Assembly (NCBI GenBank): GCA_021203205.1
Contig: JAJQBQ010000057.1
Coordinates: forward strand, 19,940-71,476
Length of the DNA stretch: 51,537 nt
Origin: Lachnospiraceae bacterium
Lineage (GTDB): Bacteria > Bacillota > Clostridia > Lachnospirales > Lachnospiraceae
Direction of reading: 5' to 3'
The position numbers and the translations under genes were made by a program. The notes under the pieces are model-generated. The model had not been told where the DNA came from, ran no database searches, and saw only the letters and a list, made by a program, of their open reading frames with translations. Below, one piece after another: positions 32,005-40,740 of this stretch (the first letter of the stretch is position 1; each line of letters begins with the position of its first letter).

Positions 32005-33096
32005 ATGCCTTTACAGAATAACCAGCTCAGCCGTATGATTATCAATGGTTATAAATCTATTCGATCCGAAGATATCTCCTTCGGAAAAATAAATGTCCTC
32101 ATCGGCAGCAACGGTGCCGGGAAATCAAACTTTATTTCTGCCTTCTCTTTTCTGCAGGATATCCTTTCAAAGAATCTTCAGGTGTCCGTCGCAAAGAGCG
32201 GCGTCAATGCATTGCTGTATAACGGGAGAAAAGTAACTCACGAGATATCTTTTGAGTTTTTTTTCGGGCAGAATTCCTATGGCTTCTGCCTGGTTCCCAC
32301 GGACGACGGACGGCTTATCTTCCAAAAAGAATATTTCAGATATTTTGGAAACCAGAAGGAGGAGGTACTGATTGGTCAGGGGAATTCTGAGTCTCAGTGC
32401 GATTCCTCCGCTGTGTCCTCTCTCTGGCCAGATGTTACCTCCGTTTTGGAAAGTCAAAACTGGCGGGTATATCACTTTCACGACACAGGACGCAGTGCCC
32501 GCGTGAAACAGGAGCATAATATTTCCAATAACCGCGTGCTACTGTACGATGCGGGAAATCTTGCCGCTTTTTTGTATCGGCTGCGAAACTCCTGGCGGTC
32601 AAATTACGATGATATTGTCCGCACCATCCAGCTGATTGCGCCGTTCTTTTCCGATTTCGTGCTGGAACCCAGAGAGGGGAATGATGAGCAGATTATTCTG
32701 CGCTGGCAGCAGAAGGGCTGTGAAGATATTTTTAACGCCTCTCAGCTCTCGGACGGCACGCTGCGTTTTATCTGCCTTGCTGTCTTACTGCTTCAGCCTT
32801 GCGAACTTCAGCCGGCGACCATAATCATAGACGAGCCGGAATTAGGACTCCATCCCTACGCCATCACCATTTTTGCTGAAATGGTGCGGCAAATTTCCGA
32901 CCGGAAGCAGATCATCATCTCAACGCAATCCGTGGAATTGCTCGATGAATTCGAGGCAGGGGACGTGATCGTGGCAGACCGGGACGTGAACGGTTCCAAA
33001 TTCAAAAGATTAAACGAAGATGAACTTCGGCTTTGGCTGGATGAAGATTATGCGCTGGGGGAACTTTGGAAGAAGAATATTCTGATAAAACCGTAG
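32005..33096 (+). CDS. OLD-like AAA ATPase (SMC/RecF-type)
   Basis: Cytoplasmic ATPase of the AAA15/AAA21 type. Walker A is GSNGAGKSN at about residues 33-41 after the typical start NGYKSIRSEDISFGKINVLI. The signature loop is LSDGTLRFICLA and Walker B IIIDEPELGLHP; the D-loop histidine follows. The switch region is IIISTQSVELLDEF. Such ATPases pair with a second gene, often DUF4276 or a TOPRIM nuclease, in phage-defence-like loci. Here the partner is reduced to a remnant that overlaps its 3' end. A ribosome site GCAGGTG precedes the ATG. The gene is intact at 363 residues, but loss of the partner probably leaves it without its usual function. Confidence 0.85.
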   Translation: MPLQNNQLSRMIINGYKSIRSEDISFGKINVLIGSNGAGKSNFISAFSFLQDILSKNLQVSVAKSGVNALLYNGRKVTHEISFEFFFGQNSYGFCLVPTDDGRLIFQKEYFRYFGNQKEEVLIGQGNSESQCDSSAVSSLWPDVTSVLESQNWRVYHFHDTGRSARVKQEHNISNNRVLLYDAGNLAAFLYRLRNSWRSNYDDIVRTIQLIAPFFSDFVLEPREGNDEQIILRWQQKGCEDIFNASQLSDGTLRFICLAVLLLQPCELQPATIIIDEPELGLHPYAITIFAEMVRQISDRKQIIISTQSVELLDEFEAGDVIVADRDVNGSKFKRLNEDELRLWLDEDYALGELWKKNILIKP

Positions 33097-33308
33097 ACCG
33101 CATTCGGGAGATACGGGATAGTTTTCCTACATCCGAGCACATTAACAATTCGCCTCAAACTGCGCCAACAAAGCGGCTGGAAGATTTGATTCCGAACTAC
33201 GCAAAAATGAGAAATGGAACTCTTCTGGCAAAAGATATGGGGATTGACAGAATATTGAATCAGTGTCCTCATTTCTATAAGTGGATTTCTGATATGTCGA
33301 TTTGGTAA
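33066..33308 (+). pseudogene. Truncated DUF4276 partner gene
   Basis: The frame matches only the C-terminal third of DUF4276 proteins: DSFPTSEHINNSPQTAPTKR, then LEDLIPNYAK and CPHFYKWI. The residues before this belong to the ATPase gene read in another frame; only a TTG could start it. The usual N-terminal 120-140 residues are absent, so a deletion has fused the remnant to the ATPase 3' end. Not expected to be functional. Confidence 0.75.
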
Positions 33309-33346
33309 CATTTTTATTCCAATTGTTCTACCTGTATGAAAAAAGG

Positions 33347-33383
33347 CAGGGATGCAGCATGTATAATTCACGCTGCATCCCTG
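33347..33383. terminator. Hairpin between convergent genes
   Basis: Arms CAGGGATGCAGC (33347-33358) and its complement (33372-33383) with a 13-base loop resembling that at 31806-31818. It lies between the DUF4276 remnant and the convergent N2O-family gene and can end transcription from both. Confidence 0.7.
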
Positions 33384-33401
33384 TTTACTGCCTGTTAATA
33401 T

Positions 33402-33743
33402 TTAACCTCTGTTTTCCAGTCTCTTTTTCTCCCTTTTCGTCTCCACCACATGCCGAATTGCCGCCACCGGATGGTGAAATATCATTCGCGTCCCTGAGAA
33501 TCGCATGACCGTGCGGATTTTCTCCCGCATTTCCGGCTGATAACAGTGTACTTTACAGTTGGAGCAAAATGTTTTCGTTTCCATAAACGGGCATTTTTCG
33601 CTGCGTTTTCTGGCGTAGGCATCCAGGGCGGCACACTCCGGGCAGAGCGTCTTTGTCCGATGATTCTTTTTACAGTAAAGTGCGATCATCTGCGAGACCA
33701 TCTTTTTCTCCCGTTCCCGTTTGGCTTCTGTTTTATTTTTCAT
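33402..33743 (-). CDS. Nitrous oxide-stimulated promoter family protein
   Basis: Small soluble protein of the family named for a Pseudomonas N2O-responsive promoter; biochemical role unknown. At 113 residues it has the expected length. Cysteine pairs in LCPECAALDAY, KCPF and FCSNCKVHCY look like a zinc or iron-sulfur site. The C-terminal block MREKIRTVMRFSGTRMIFHH is the family hallmark. Its ATG overlaps the stop of the ABC transporter gene upstream, so it is translationally coupled to the exporter pair. A truncated second copy lies at 45164-45290. Confidence 0.87.
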   Translation of the reverse strand: MKNKTEAKREREKKMVSQMIALYCKKNHRTKTLCPECAALDAYARKRSEKCPFMETKTFCSNCKVHCYQPEMREKIRTVMRFSGTRMIFHHPVAAIRHVVETKREKKRLENRG

Positions 33744-35464
33744 CAGCTCACTCTCCCGTGTTCCACAGAGTACACCTTGTCCGCGATGCGCATGGTGGAT
33801 TTTCTGTGGGACACCAGCACAACCGTGCGCTCCTCCTGCTCCTCACGCAAGGATTTTAAGATAACAGCTTCATTTAGGCTGTCCAGATTGCTGGTGGGTT
33901 CGTCCAGCAAAAGGAACGGTGCGCCGTGCAAAAATGCCCGCGCCAGTCCGATTCTCTGGCGTTCACCGCCGGAAAGAGCATCGCCCAGCTCGCCGGCCGG
34001 CGTGTCGTAACCCTGCGGCAGCGACAGGATGAAATCGTGCACGGATGCTTTTTTGCACGCTTCGACGAGTTCCTCATCCGTGGCATCCAGCTTCGCGATG
34101 CGCAGGTTGTTGCGGATGCTGTCGTGGAAGAGGTGCGTCTCCTGTGTAACAAAGCTTTCCATGTCGCGCAGGTTGTCCGTGTTGATTTCCTCTATATTTT
34201 TCTCCGAAATAGCCACGTTTCCGTGGTCGACTTTCCAGAAGCGCATCAGAAGTTTCAACAGTGTGGACTTTCCGCTGCCGCTGCGCCCGGTGATGCCGAT
34301 GATTTTTTCCTCCGGGAATTCCGCGCTGATTCCGTCGAGAATCAGGCTGTTTTCTTCAGATTCTTTGACGTCTAATCCCTCTCCTGTGGCACCTGATTTT
34401 TCACCTTTACTGCTCCTGTAGGAAAAGCTCACATGCTCCACCTTCGCTCCATGGAACTCCACCGCCTCTTTCCCGGCGATTTCCTCCGTCAATGGTTCTT
34501 CCTCCAGAATATCGAGCACGCGGTTTCCGGCCGCAAAGGTATTCTGGAGTGTGCTTCCCAGCGCTGCGAGCGCGACGACCGGACCGAAGGAGGAAAACAG
34601 CGCGATTGTCGGGATCAATACCCCAGCGAAATCCACCTGCCCTGCCTGAAACAGAGAGGCGGACAAAAACAGCATCGCCAGATCAAAGAGCAGAATCACG
34701 GTATTTGTCACCGCCGTGTCGCGGCCCGCCATGCGCTTCATGCGCTCTTCGTCATCGGAAAGTGCATCCGTGCGCCGGTTCATCTCTGCGAGGCGCGTCT
34801 TGCCCGCGCCATATTGGATCGTTTCTGGCAGTCCTCGCAGGCTGTCCAGAACGAATGCCGACAGTTCGCCGGATTTTGTGCGAAACTGCATTCCGGTGTC
34901 CCCACTCGCCTTCGATATGACAAGAGGAATGACAATGCCCACCGTAAGGTACGCGACCAGCGCCAGTACGCCAAATGCCCAGTAGAACGAGCCGATAAAC
35001 AGGCACATAATAATTGTAAATAAAAACGCGATCGCTGCTGGCGAGATGGTATGCGCATAAAATACTTCCAACAGTTCGATATCCGAAGTGATCACATTGA
35101 TTAGATCTCCCCGGTCGCGTCCCTCCAGCTTCGCCGGGCAGAGCCTGCGCAGCGCCCGGAACACCTTGTCGCGTATGATCGCGAGCAGTTTGAAGGCGAT
35201 AAAATGGTTGCAGCCCTGTTCCGCGTAGCGCAATACGGCGCGCAGCACGGCAAACAACAACACGCAGGCAAACACAGCACCCAAAGAGAGCGGCGTCTCA
35301 AGTCCCGCCAGGTTCAACACTGCATATCCGCCGAAGACAGTGATAAAGGTGGCGCACAGGTGGCCGACAAGGCCCATCAAAATCGCCAGTATCATATATC
35401 CCGTGAGAGGCTTCACCAGGCCGATCAGCTTAAGCATCACGGTAAATCCGTTTCTTCTTTTCAT
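33743..35464 (-). CDS. ABC exporter half-transporter, subunit 2
   Basis: Fused membrane and ATPase domains; with the next gene upstream it forms a heterodimer of the CydDC/type IV exporter plan. I chose the start at 35464 (MKRRNGFTVMLKLIGLVKP) with TGGGGA upstream. Six spans lie in residues 15-310; Walker A is GITGRSGSGKSTLLK, signature ALSGGERQRIGLARAF and Walker B FLLLDEPTSNLD. The H-loop SHRKSTM is intact. A hydrophilic insert (KGEKSGATGEGLDVKESEEN) separates the first strands of the ATPase domain, another linker expansion of the kind seen elsewhere in this window. The substrate is unknown; thiol or peptide export are possibilities. Confidence 0.9.
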   Translation of the reverse strand: MKRRNGFTVMLKLIGLVKPLTGYMILAILMGLVGHLCATFITVFGGYAVLNLAGLETPLSLGAVFACVLLFAVLRAVLRYAEQGCNHFIAFKLLAIIRDKVFRALRRLCPAKLEGRDRGDLINVITSDIELLEVFYAHTISPAAIAFLFTIIMCLFIGSFYWAFGVLALVAYLTVGIVIPLVISKASGDTGMQFRTKSGELSAFVLDSLRGLPETIQYGAGKTRLAEMNRRTDALSDDEERMKRMAGRDTAVTNTVILLFDLAMLFLSASLFQAGQVDFAGVLIPTIALFSSFGPVVALAALGSTLQNTFAAGNRVLDILEEEPLTEEIAGKEAVEFHGAKVEHVSFSYRSSKGEKSGATGEGLDVKESEENSLILDGISAEFPEEKIIGITGRSGSGKSTLLKLLMRFWKVDHGNVAISEKNIEEINTDNLRDMESFVTQETHLFHDSIRNNLRIAKLDATDEELVEACKKASVHDFILSLPQGYDTPAGELGDALSGGERQRIGLARAFLHGAPFLLLDEPTSNLDSLNEAVILKSLREEQEERTVVLVSHRKSTMRIADKVYSVEHGRVS

Positions 35465-35584
35465 AGTATTCCCCATTCTGCCGCTCTTTTCGTTGGCGGC
35501 ATAGATTGACACCAGAATTAAAAAAGTGCGTAACTTAAAGAAAGAACTGCTTCCTTCTCAACTTGTTCTATTGTCTCTGTGTTT

Positions 35585-37342
35585 TCAAGCAACTACACTC
35601 TTCCCGTAATTTTCCAGCTTCTGCTGCGTGTTCCAAAGTTCGGCGTACCTGCCGCCCTTTTGCAGCAGTTCCTCATGTGTGCCGCACTCCGAAACTGTCC
35701 CGGCATCCATCACATAAATGCGGTCGGAATCCACCACATTTGCCAGACGGTGGGATATCAAAATCACGGTCTTCTCCTTCGCAAGCTCGTGGATCTGCAC
35801 CATGATATCATTTTCACTCTCCACATCAATGTTGGAGGTAGCCTCGTCAAAAATATAGATCGGGCTGTCGTGCAGAAGCGCCCGCGCAAGCGCCAGCCGC
35901 TGGCGCTGCCCGCCGGAGAGGTTCGCTCCCTGCTCCGTGAGACAGGTATCCAGGCCATCCTCACTTCGCAGAAACTCTGCCAGGTTCACGCGCTCAAGCA
36001 CCTTCCAGAGCTCTGCATCCGTCTGAAAACTCTCCCCCAGCCCCATCTGCAGATTCTCGCGGACAGTGCCTTTGAACAGATAACTTTGATGACTGATATA
36101 GGTAATATTTTCCATGAGGCTCTTCTCGGAAATATCGCTCAGATTTACGCAATTGTCATTTGCGCCATCCCCCACCGTTATGCTCCCCTGGTACCCGCGG
36201 TTTTGCCCCATCAAAATCGCCGCGACCGTAGATTTCCCGCAGCCGGACTCCCCAACGATAGAGGTAAAGCTTCCCGCCGGAAACTCCAGGTCAATGCCGT
36301 GGAGGATCTCGCGCTCCGGCTCATAGGAAAAGTGAAGATTCCGGCAGACAATTCCGCCGCCCGCCGGGAAATCTGCCGTCCCCTGTTCCGGCTCTTCCAG
36401 TTCCAGCAGGCGGAAGATTTTGTCGCTGGCAGCCATGCCATTCATGGCCACATGGAAATAAGAACCCAGCTGCCGCATGGGGATAAAGAAATCTGCAGCC
36501 AGCAATATAATCAGCAGGCATCCGGCAAGCGTAACGTGCCCCGCGCGGTACTGTGTGGCCGCCATGATGACACCCAGCGCCGCCCCGCCGTAAGCGATCA
36601 GATCCATGATAGTGATGGAGTTCAGCTGCATGGTCAGCACTTTCATGGTGATCTTGCGGAACTTTTCGGCCGCGTCGTTCATCTCTTCCTGCTTAAATTC
36701 ATCCGCCTGATAAATCTTAAGCGTGGTCAGACCCTGCAGATTTTCCAGAAAAATATCGCCCAGCGCCGTATACTGCCCCCAGTATTTCCCCAACAGCTTC
36801 TTCGCCCAGGTCTGCACCGCCGCGATGGCCACCGGGATCAGCGGAACGCACACCAGCAGCACGATGGCCGACGGAACATTCACGAAGCAGAGATAAATGA
36901 ACAGTGTAAACGGTGCCAGCATCGCGTAGAAAAACTGCGGCAGATACGCGCCGAAATAGGTTTCCAGCTGATCCACACCTTCTACTGCCACCTGGACTAC
37001 CTCCGAGGTCATCACCTGCTCCTTATAGGACGCGCCAAGGCGAAGCAGTTTCGAGTAAATCTTTTCGCGCAGCGTCTTCTTCACGGCCTTCGATGAGAGA
37101 AAGCTCATTTTTGAAGAAAGCGTTGCCGCAAAAAAGCGGATCAGCATCGCAACCAGCGCCACCGCTGCAGTCAAAATCAGTTCCGTCTGCCCTGTGGTTC
37201 CCGTGAAAAGTCCCGCAAGTAATCTGGTGATGGCTGTCATCATGGCAATATTTGCCAGAAGGGAACACCACTGGCATACCACATTTCCGATCACATACTT
37301 CATGCTGCCGTCCATCAGGCCAACCAGCTTTTTATCTATCAT
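35585..37342 (-). CDS. ABC exporter half-transporter, subunit 1
   Basis: First gene of the exporter operon. The start at 37342 (MIDKKLVGLMDGSMKYVIGNV) has GGGAGG 9 bases upstream. Six membrane spans precede an ATPase domain with Walker A GESGCGKSTVAAILMG, signature NLSGGQRQRLALARALL, Walker B IYIFDEATSNID and H-loop SHRLANV. It has a canonical glutamate after Walker B, as does its partner, so neither site looks degenerate from the motifs. It lies 120 bp upstream of subunit 2. Transcription probably starts from the promoter at 37385-37413 with the dyad operator directly downstream. Confidence 0.91.
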   Translation of the reverse strand: MIDKKLVGLMDGSMKYVIGNVVCQWCSLLANIAMMTAITRLLAGLFTGTTGQTELILTAAVALVAMLIRFFAATLSSKMSFLSSKAVKKTLREKIYSKLLRLGASYKEQVMTSEVVQVAVEGVDQLETYFGAYLPQFFYAMLAPFTLFIYLCFVNVPSAIVLLVCVPLIPVAIAAVQTWAKKLLGKYWGQYTALGDIFLENLQGLTTLKIYQADEFKQEEMNDAAEKFRKITMKVLTMQLNSITIMDLIAYGGAALGVIMAATQYRAGHVTLAGCLLIILLAADFFIPMRQLGSYFHVAMNGMAASDKIFRLLELEEPEQGTADFPAGGGIVCRNLHFSYEPEREILHGIDLEFPAGSFTSIVGESGCGKSTVAAILMGQNRGYQGSITVGDGANDNCVNLSDISEKSLMENITYISHQSYLFKGTVRENLQMGLGESFQTDAELWKVLERVNLAEFLRSEDGLDTCLTEQGANLSGGQRQRLALARALLHDSPIYIFDEATSNIDVESENDIMVQIHELAKEKTVILISHRLANVVDSDRIYVMDAGTVSECGTHEELLQKGGRYAELWNTQQKLENYGKSVVA

Positions 37343-37363
37343 CGTGTATTTCCTCCCTTTTAA

Positions 37364-37413
37364 GTTAGTTTGTGCTAACAACGGTATATAACATAGTTCT
37401 GGAAGAATTGCAA
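37364..37413 (-). promoter_or_regulatory. Exporter promoter with GTTAG-N6-CTAAC operator
   Basis: Minus strand TTGCAA (37408-37413), 17-base spacer, TATATA (37385-37390). The dyad GTTAG-N6-CTAAC (37364-37379) begins 5 bases downstream of the -10 box, over the transcription start. The same arrangement occurs at 46240-46288. The dyad form suits a MarR- or TetR-type repressor, which is not encoded in the window. Confidence 0.7.
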
Positions 37414-37454
37414 GTCGATTTTTCTTTTGTTACCAATTCAGTAATATAAAAACC

Positions 37455-37491
37455 GAAGCCCAGGCGCTTGATATCAGCTTACCTGGGCTTC
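37455..37491 (-). terminator. Rho-independent terminator of nitroreductase gene
   Basis: Perfect 10-bp stem GAAGCCCAGG/CCTGGGCTTC followed on the minus strand by GGTTTTTATA. It lies 59 bases after the nitroreductase stop and insulates it from the exporter promoter. Confidence 0.85.
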
Positions 37492-37549
37492 AGTTCTTAT
37501 CCTGTCATAATCCGGATACTCGCATATATATGTTTGACGTTTCGTAGAT

Positions 37550-38071
37550 TCACCATTTCTCAAAATGCACCTGACTCTCTTCATAATCCGGATGTTCGCC
37601 GTTTCTGTCTTCCGCCGGATACCCGAACGCAATGACAGAGTGTGGGATGACCGTATCCGGCAGCGAAAAGAGCTTTTTCTGGTTCTCCACGCGTTCCATC
37701 TGCGGCCAGGTTCCAAGCCACACGGAACCGATACCAAGCCCCTCGGCCGCAAGAATCATATTCTGCCCCGCGATCGCACCGTCGATCACCCAGTAATCCT
37801 TCGCGCGCGAAAATGCGCGTTCCAAATCACCAAGGATCAGGATCCCGACATCACAGTGGCGCAGCGGCTCTGCCGGCCTGCCGTTGGCATCCGCCATTTT
37901 ATTTAACATCACCCTGTCACGCACCACGAGAAAACTCCAGTCGCGCGTGTTCGCGCAGGTCGGACCCGTCATCGCCGCGCGAAGGATCGTGTGAAGTTCC
38001 TCGTCCGTGATATGCCTGTCTGTAAATTTTCTGATACTTCTTCTGCTCAGTATTCCTTCTACTAATTCCAT
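37550..38071 (-). CDS. Nitroreductase family FMN oxidoreductase
   Basis: Small flavin enzyme that reduces nitro compounds or quinones with NAD(P)H. It starts at 38071 (MELVEGILSRRSIRKFTDR) with TGGAGG upstream; an in-frame ATG at 38122 has no site. The N-terminal RRSIRKF binds FMN phosphate. MTGPTCANTRDWSFLVV, the AIAGQNMILAAEGLGIGSVWLG helix and the final VIAFGYPAE are standard landmarks. At 173 residues it matches the compact NfsA/FRP-like subgroup. It is a single-gene unit with its own terminator. Confidence 0.93.
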   Translation of the reverse strand: MELVEGILSRRSIRKFTDRHITDEELHTILRAAMTGPTCANTRDWSFLVVRDRVMLNKMADANGRPAEPLRHCDVGILILGDLERAFSRAKDYWVIDGAIAGQNMILAAEGLGIGSVWLGTWPQMERVENQKKLFSLPDTVIPHSVIAFGYPAEDRNGEHPDYEESQVHFEKW

Positions 38072-38122
38072 CTGTAAACCTCCAAACGCTGAAAAGAACC
38101 AACGTCTTTCCAAATCTCTCAA

Positions 38123-38437
38123 AGTACTGTTTGCCGTATTCTCTTCGGATTGTTCATTGCCGCTTTTAATTCTGATAAATCCGAATGTCCGTCCGATGCC
38201 CGGAACGGCAATTCAGCCGACGTATCCATTATACAACGTTTGGATTCCGCCCGCCAGATGCCATTTTGAAATTTTTGAATCACAGAGAATCCCCGTGAAT
38301 AACAGCCAGGGATAAAATCGGAAAATTACCAGAGATAAAAGTTGAGAAATTTTGTGCAGAGACAAAAGTCAGTGAATTTTTTGCTTGTGATTGCAATGTA
38401 TGTATGTTAGAATATCCCGGAACGGAGGTGGCTTCCT
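38123..38437 (+). promoter_or_regulatory. Promoter and three tandem direct repeats upstream of AAA/PD-(D/E)XK gene
   Basis: TTGTGA (38385-38390), 17-base spacer, TAGAAT (38408-38413). Three imperfect repeats of 23-27 bp (38307-38329, 38330-38356, 38357-38383; each begins CAG and carries GATAAAA or GACAAAA) lie directly upstream of the -35 box, in the position of an activator array. The rest of this 315-bp gap shows no gene. Confidence 0.55.
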
Positions 38438-40018
38438 ATGACAAAATTCTTCAACGTAACCGGTGTCTGCAGACCGGAAATACATTATATGGTGGATCTG
38501 TCTTCCAGACTTTCCGCTATAAAAAACATGGTCGATGCCGGAAATTATTTTTCCATCAACCGCGGCAGGCAATATGGCAAAACGACTACTTTGCATGCGC
38601 TGTCGGATTTTCTTCGAAAAGATTACGAAGTAATTTCAATGGATTTTCAGACCATGAGCTCCGCTTCCTTTCAAGATGAAGCTTCCTTTGTCACCGCGCT
38701 CGCCGGAGAGTTTCTGGATTACGGCGAAAACTTCCCGGACGGCATCGAAGAACAGCTGCTTTCCTTTGCGGACGGCAACGCGAAAGTCTGTTCCCTCAAT
38801 GCTCTTTTTCGCGTCATTAAAACATGGTGCGGGAAGTCGGAGAAAGCTCCGGTTTTAATCATTGATGAAGTTGATTATGCCTCGAATAATCAGGTCTTCC
38901 TTGATTTTCTGGCGCAGCTGCGGGCTTACTATCTAAAGCGGCCGAGAGTTCCGGCTTTTCAATCCGTGATTTTAGCCGGGGTTTATGATATTCGGAGCAT
39001 GAAGAAGAAAATCAGGCCGGACGAAGAGCACCAGGAAAATAGTCCGTGGAACATTGCCGCAGAGTTTGATATTGATATGAGTTTCAAAGCTTCTGACATT
39101 GAAAAGATGCTGACAGAATATGATAACGATTATCATACTGGTATGAATGTCAGTAAATTATCAGAGCTGATTTATACTTACACGTCCGGTTATCCGGTAC
39201 TGGTATCTCGTATTTGTAAATTGCTGGATGAGAGAATAGCTGGAAGCGCAGAATTTCCAATGATATCCGATGCATGGACCGAAGCTGGCTTCAACGAGGT
39301 CCTGAAACGAATTGTTAAAGAGGATAACCCTCTGTATGAATCCATGCTTGGAAAGCTGACGCTCTATCCGGAACTGAAAACCGTTTTACAGGATCTGCTC
39401 TTCAATGGCATATCCATCCCGTATGTCGCGACAAATCCTTATATCAAGGATGCCGCCATGTTCGGTTTTATACGGAACGAAAACGATACGGCCGTTGTGG
39501 CTAACCGCATTTTTGAGTCTGTCCTGTATAATCACTTCATTTCCGAGCAGTTTTTCGGAAATAAAATGTATGAGGCCGGTCTGCAGGAGAAAAACCAGTT
39601 CATCATCGACGGGCATCTGGATATCCGCCGGATCCTGGAAAAGTTTATCGATGCTTTCTCAGAGATCTATGGAACGGATGATGAAAAGTTTCTCGAAAAA
39701 GTGGGACGGCGCTATTTTCTGCTGTTTTTGAAGCCGATCATCAACGGCATCGGCAACTACAGCATCGAACCGCAGACAAGAAACAGTGATCGGATGGATC
39801 TGGTTATTTTTTACCGTGGCGAGCAGAACATTCTGGAACTCAAGCTCTGGCGTGGAAATTCCTACAACGAGCGCGGTGAACAGCAGCTCTCCGGTTATCT
39901 TGATTATTTTCACATGAAAAAGGGCTATATGCTCAGTTTTAATTTTAATAAGAACAAACAGGTTGGGATACGGGAGATTGCGCTCGGCGATAAGACGCTG
40001 ATTGAAGCGACGGTGTGA
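38438..40018 (+). CDS. AAA-ATPase_like protein with C-terminal PD-(D/E)XK domain
   Basis: Large accessory protein common in gut Clostridia and Bacteroidetes, of unknown role. The N-terminal ATPase begins KFFNVTGVCRPEIHYMVDLS and has a shortened P-loop RGRQYGKTTT at about residues 43-52. Walker B is VLIIDEVDYAS. The tail carries a PD-(D/E)XK site (RMDLVIFYRG, then ILELKLWRG) and ends QLSGYLDYFHMKKGYML. GGAGGTGG precedes the ATG. The gene is alone between a nitroreductase and the glycan genes. A related ATPase of the DUF234 type is represented by a relic at 43174. Confidence 0.88.
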   Translation: MTKFFNVTGVCRPEIHYMVDLSSRLSAIKNMVDAGNYFSINRGRQYGKTTTLHALSDFLRKDYEVISMDFQTMSSASFQDEASFVTALAGEFLDYGENFPDGIEEQLLSFADGNAKVCSLNALFRVIKTWCGKSEKAPVLIIDEVDYASNNQVFLDFLAQLRAYYLKRPRVPAFQSVILAGVYDIRSMKKKIRPDEEHQENSPWNIAAEFDIDMSFKASDIEKMLTEYDNDYHTGMNVSKLSELIYTYTSGYPVLVSRICKLLDERIAGSAEFPMISDAWTEAGFNEVLKRIVKEDNPLYESMLGKLTLYPELKTVLQDLLFNGISIPYVATNPYIKDAAMFGFIRNENDTAVVANRIFESVLYNHFISEQFFGNKMYEAGLQEKNQFIIDGHLDIRRILEKFIDAFSEIYGTDDEKFLEKVGRRYFLLFLKPIINGIGNYSIEPQTRNSDRMDLVIFYRGEQNILELKLWRGNSYNERGEQQLSGYLDYFHMKKGYMLSFNFNKNKQVGIREIALGDKTLIEATV

Positions 40019-40198
40019 TACGGCGATATAGGTGCTGACGTGAGTATTCCGTATCATTCATTGGCGTGAGCCGTCTCCTCCGTTCACATAGCCGCACTGT
40101 TACACAGTCATCTTAAGTAAGACTATAATTACCCTTACGGTGCAAGGAAGGGGAAATCGCTTCGCAATTTGTCTTCCGATGCGAAATTTTAGTCTCAC
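40019..40198. other. Intergenic gap between convergent genes
   Basis: A hairpin-prone stretch near 40155-40197 (ATCGCTTCGCAAT and TCCGATGCGAAAT) precedes the stop of the small membrane-protein gene and could end transcripts. No gene is seen. Confidence 0.35.
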
Positions 40199-40567
40199 CT
40201 AAGACCGACTGTGAATCGCAGCAAGGTATAAAATAATTGCACATGCCAAAAATCCGCCTCCGACGATCCAGTAAACTTTGATCAGGCTGTTGGTTGTGCC
40301 GTAAATCTCCAGCACCCCTGCAAAGCAGCTGCCCACAGTCAGGGTGGCAATTGCCGAATGGTAGAGATTCCGTACGACCCTGCCCGGCATCGGCAAACGG
40401 TTCGAGAAGGCAAGCGAGAAAAATGGCAGCACCCCTCCGGCCAACGGGATAGCGAAAGCATACAGCATATAGTAGGAATATACCTCATGGCTAAAGCGCT
40501 CATACACTGCCCCGAACAGCACGAGAAACAGTGTCGCAAACAGGTAGACAAACCCGGTTTTCGCCAT
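40199..40567 (-). CDS. Small four-span membrane protein
   Basis: From ATG 40567 the protein has 122 residues and four hydrophobic segments (FVYLFATLFLVLFGAVY, YYMLYAFAIPLAGGVLPFFSLAF, SAIATLTVGSCFAGVLEIYG, VYWIVGGGFLACAIILYLAA). AAGGAGA lies 12 bases upstream of this start. The open frame extends to 40747, but those 60 codons translate three copies of a 69-bp repeat derived from the preceding gene, so the shorter start is preferred. It follows the phosphodiester glycosidase and GT2 genes and is probably in the same glycan operon. Family not recognised. Confidence 0.65.
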   Translation of the reverse strand: MAKTGFVYLFATLFLVLFGAVYERFSHEVYSYYMLYAFAIPLAGGVLPFFSLAFSNRLPMPGRVVRNLYHSAIATLTVGSCFAGVLEIYGTTNSLIKVYWIVGGGFLACAIILYLAAIHSRS

Positions 40568-40740
40568 GCGCCGATGATTCTCCTTAAAGTCCGTTGAAAA
40601 CAATGTGGCCCTGACCGAAGTCACATTCACATCCGCCTGCCGGCGCTGTCCCTTAACATCCGATGCAAACATTGTGTCCCCGGCCGACTCCCCGTTCGCG
40701 TCCGTCCGCCAGTGCTGATTTTTAATATCCGATGTAAACA
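40560..40740. repeat. 69-bp tandem repeat copying the 3' end of the glycosidase gene
   Basis: Units end at 40740, 40671 and 40602 on the plus strand (period 69 bp, third unit partial). The first unit includes the final codons and stop of the glycosidase gene; later ones have diverged. On the minus strand each starts TGTTT, then CATCGGA or CAACGGA, and continues TTAA. The open frame across them is kept. Confidence 0.8.

Noticed and set aside
37364-37379. The exporter dyad as a CIRCE element
   Set aside because: It contains TTAG and GCTAAC pieces, but the arms and spacing (5-6-5) do not match the 9-9-9 CIRCE layout.
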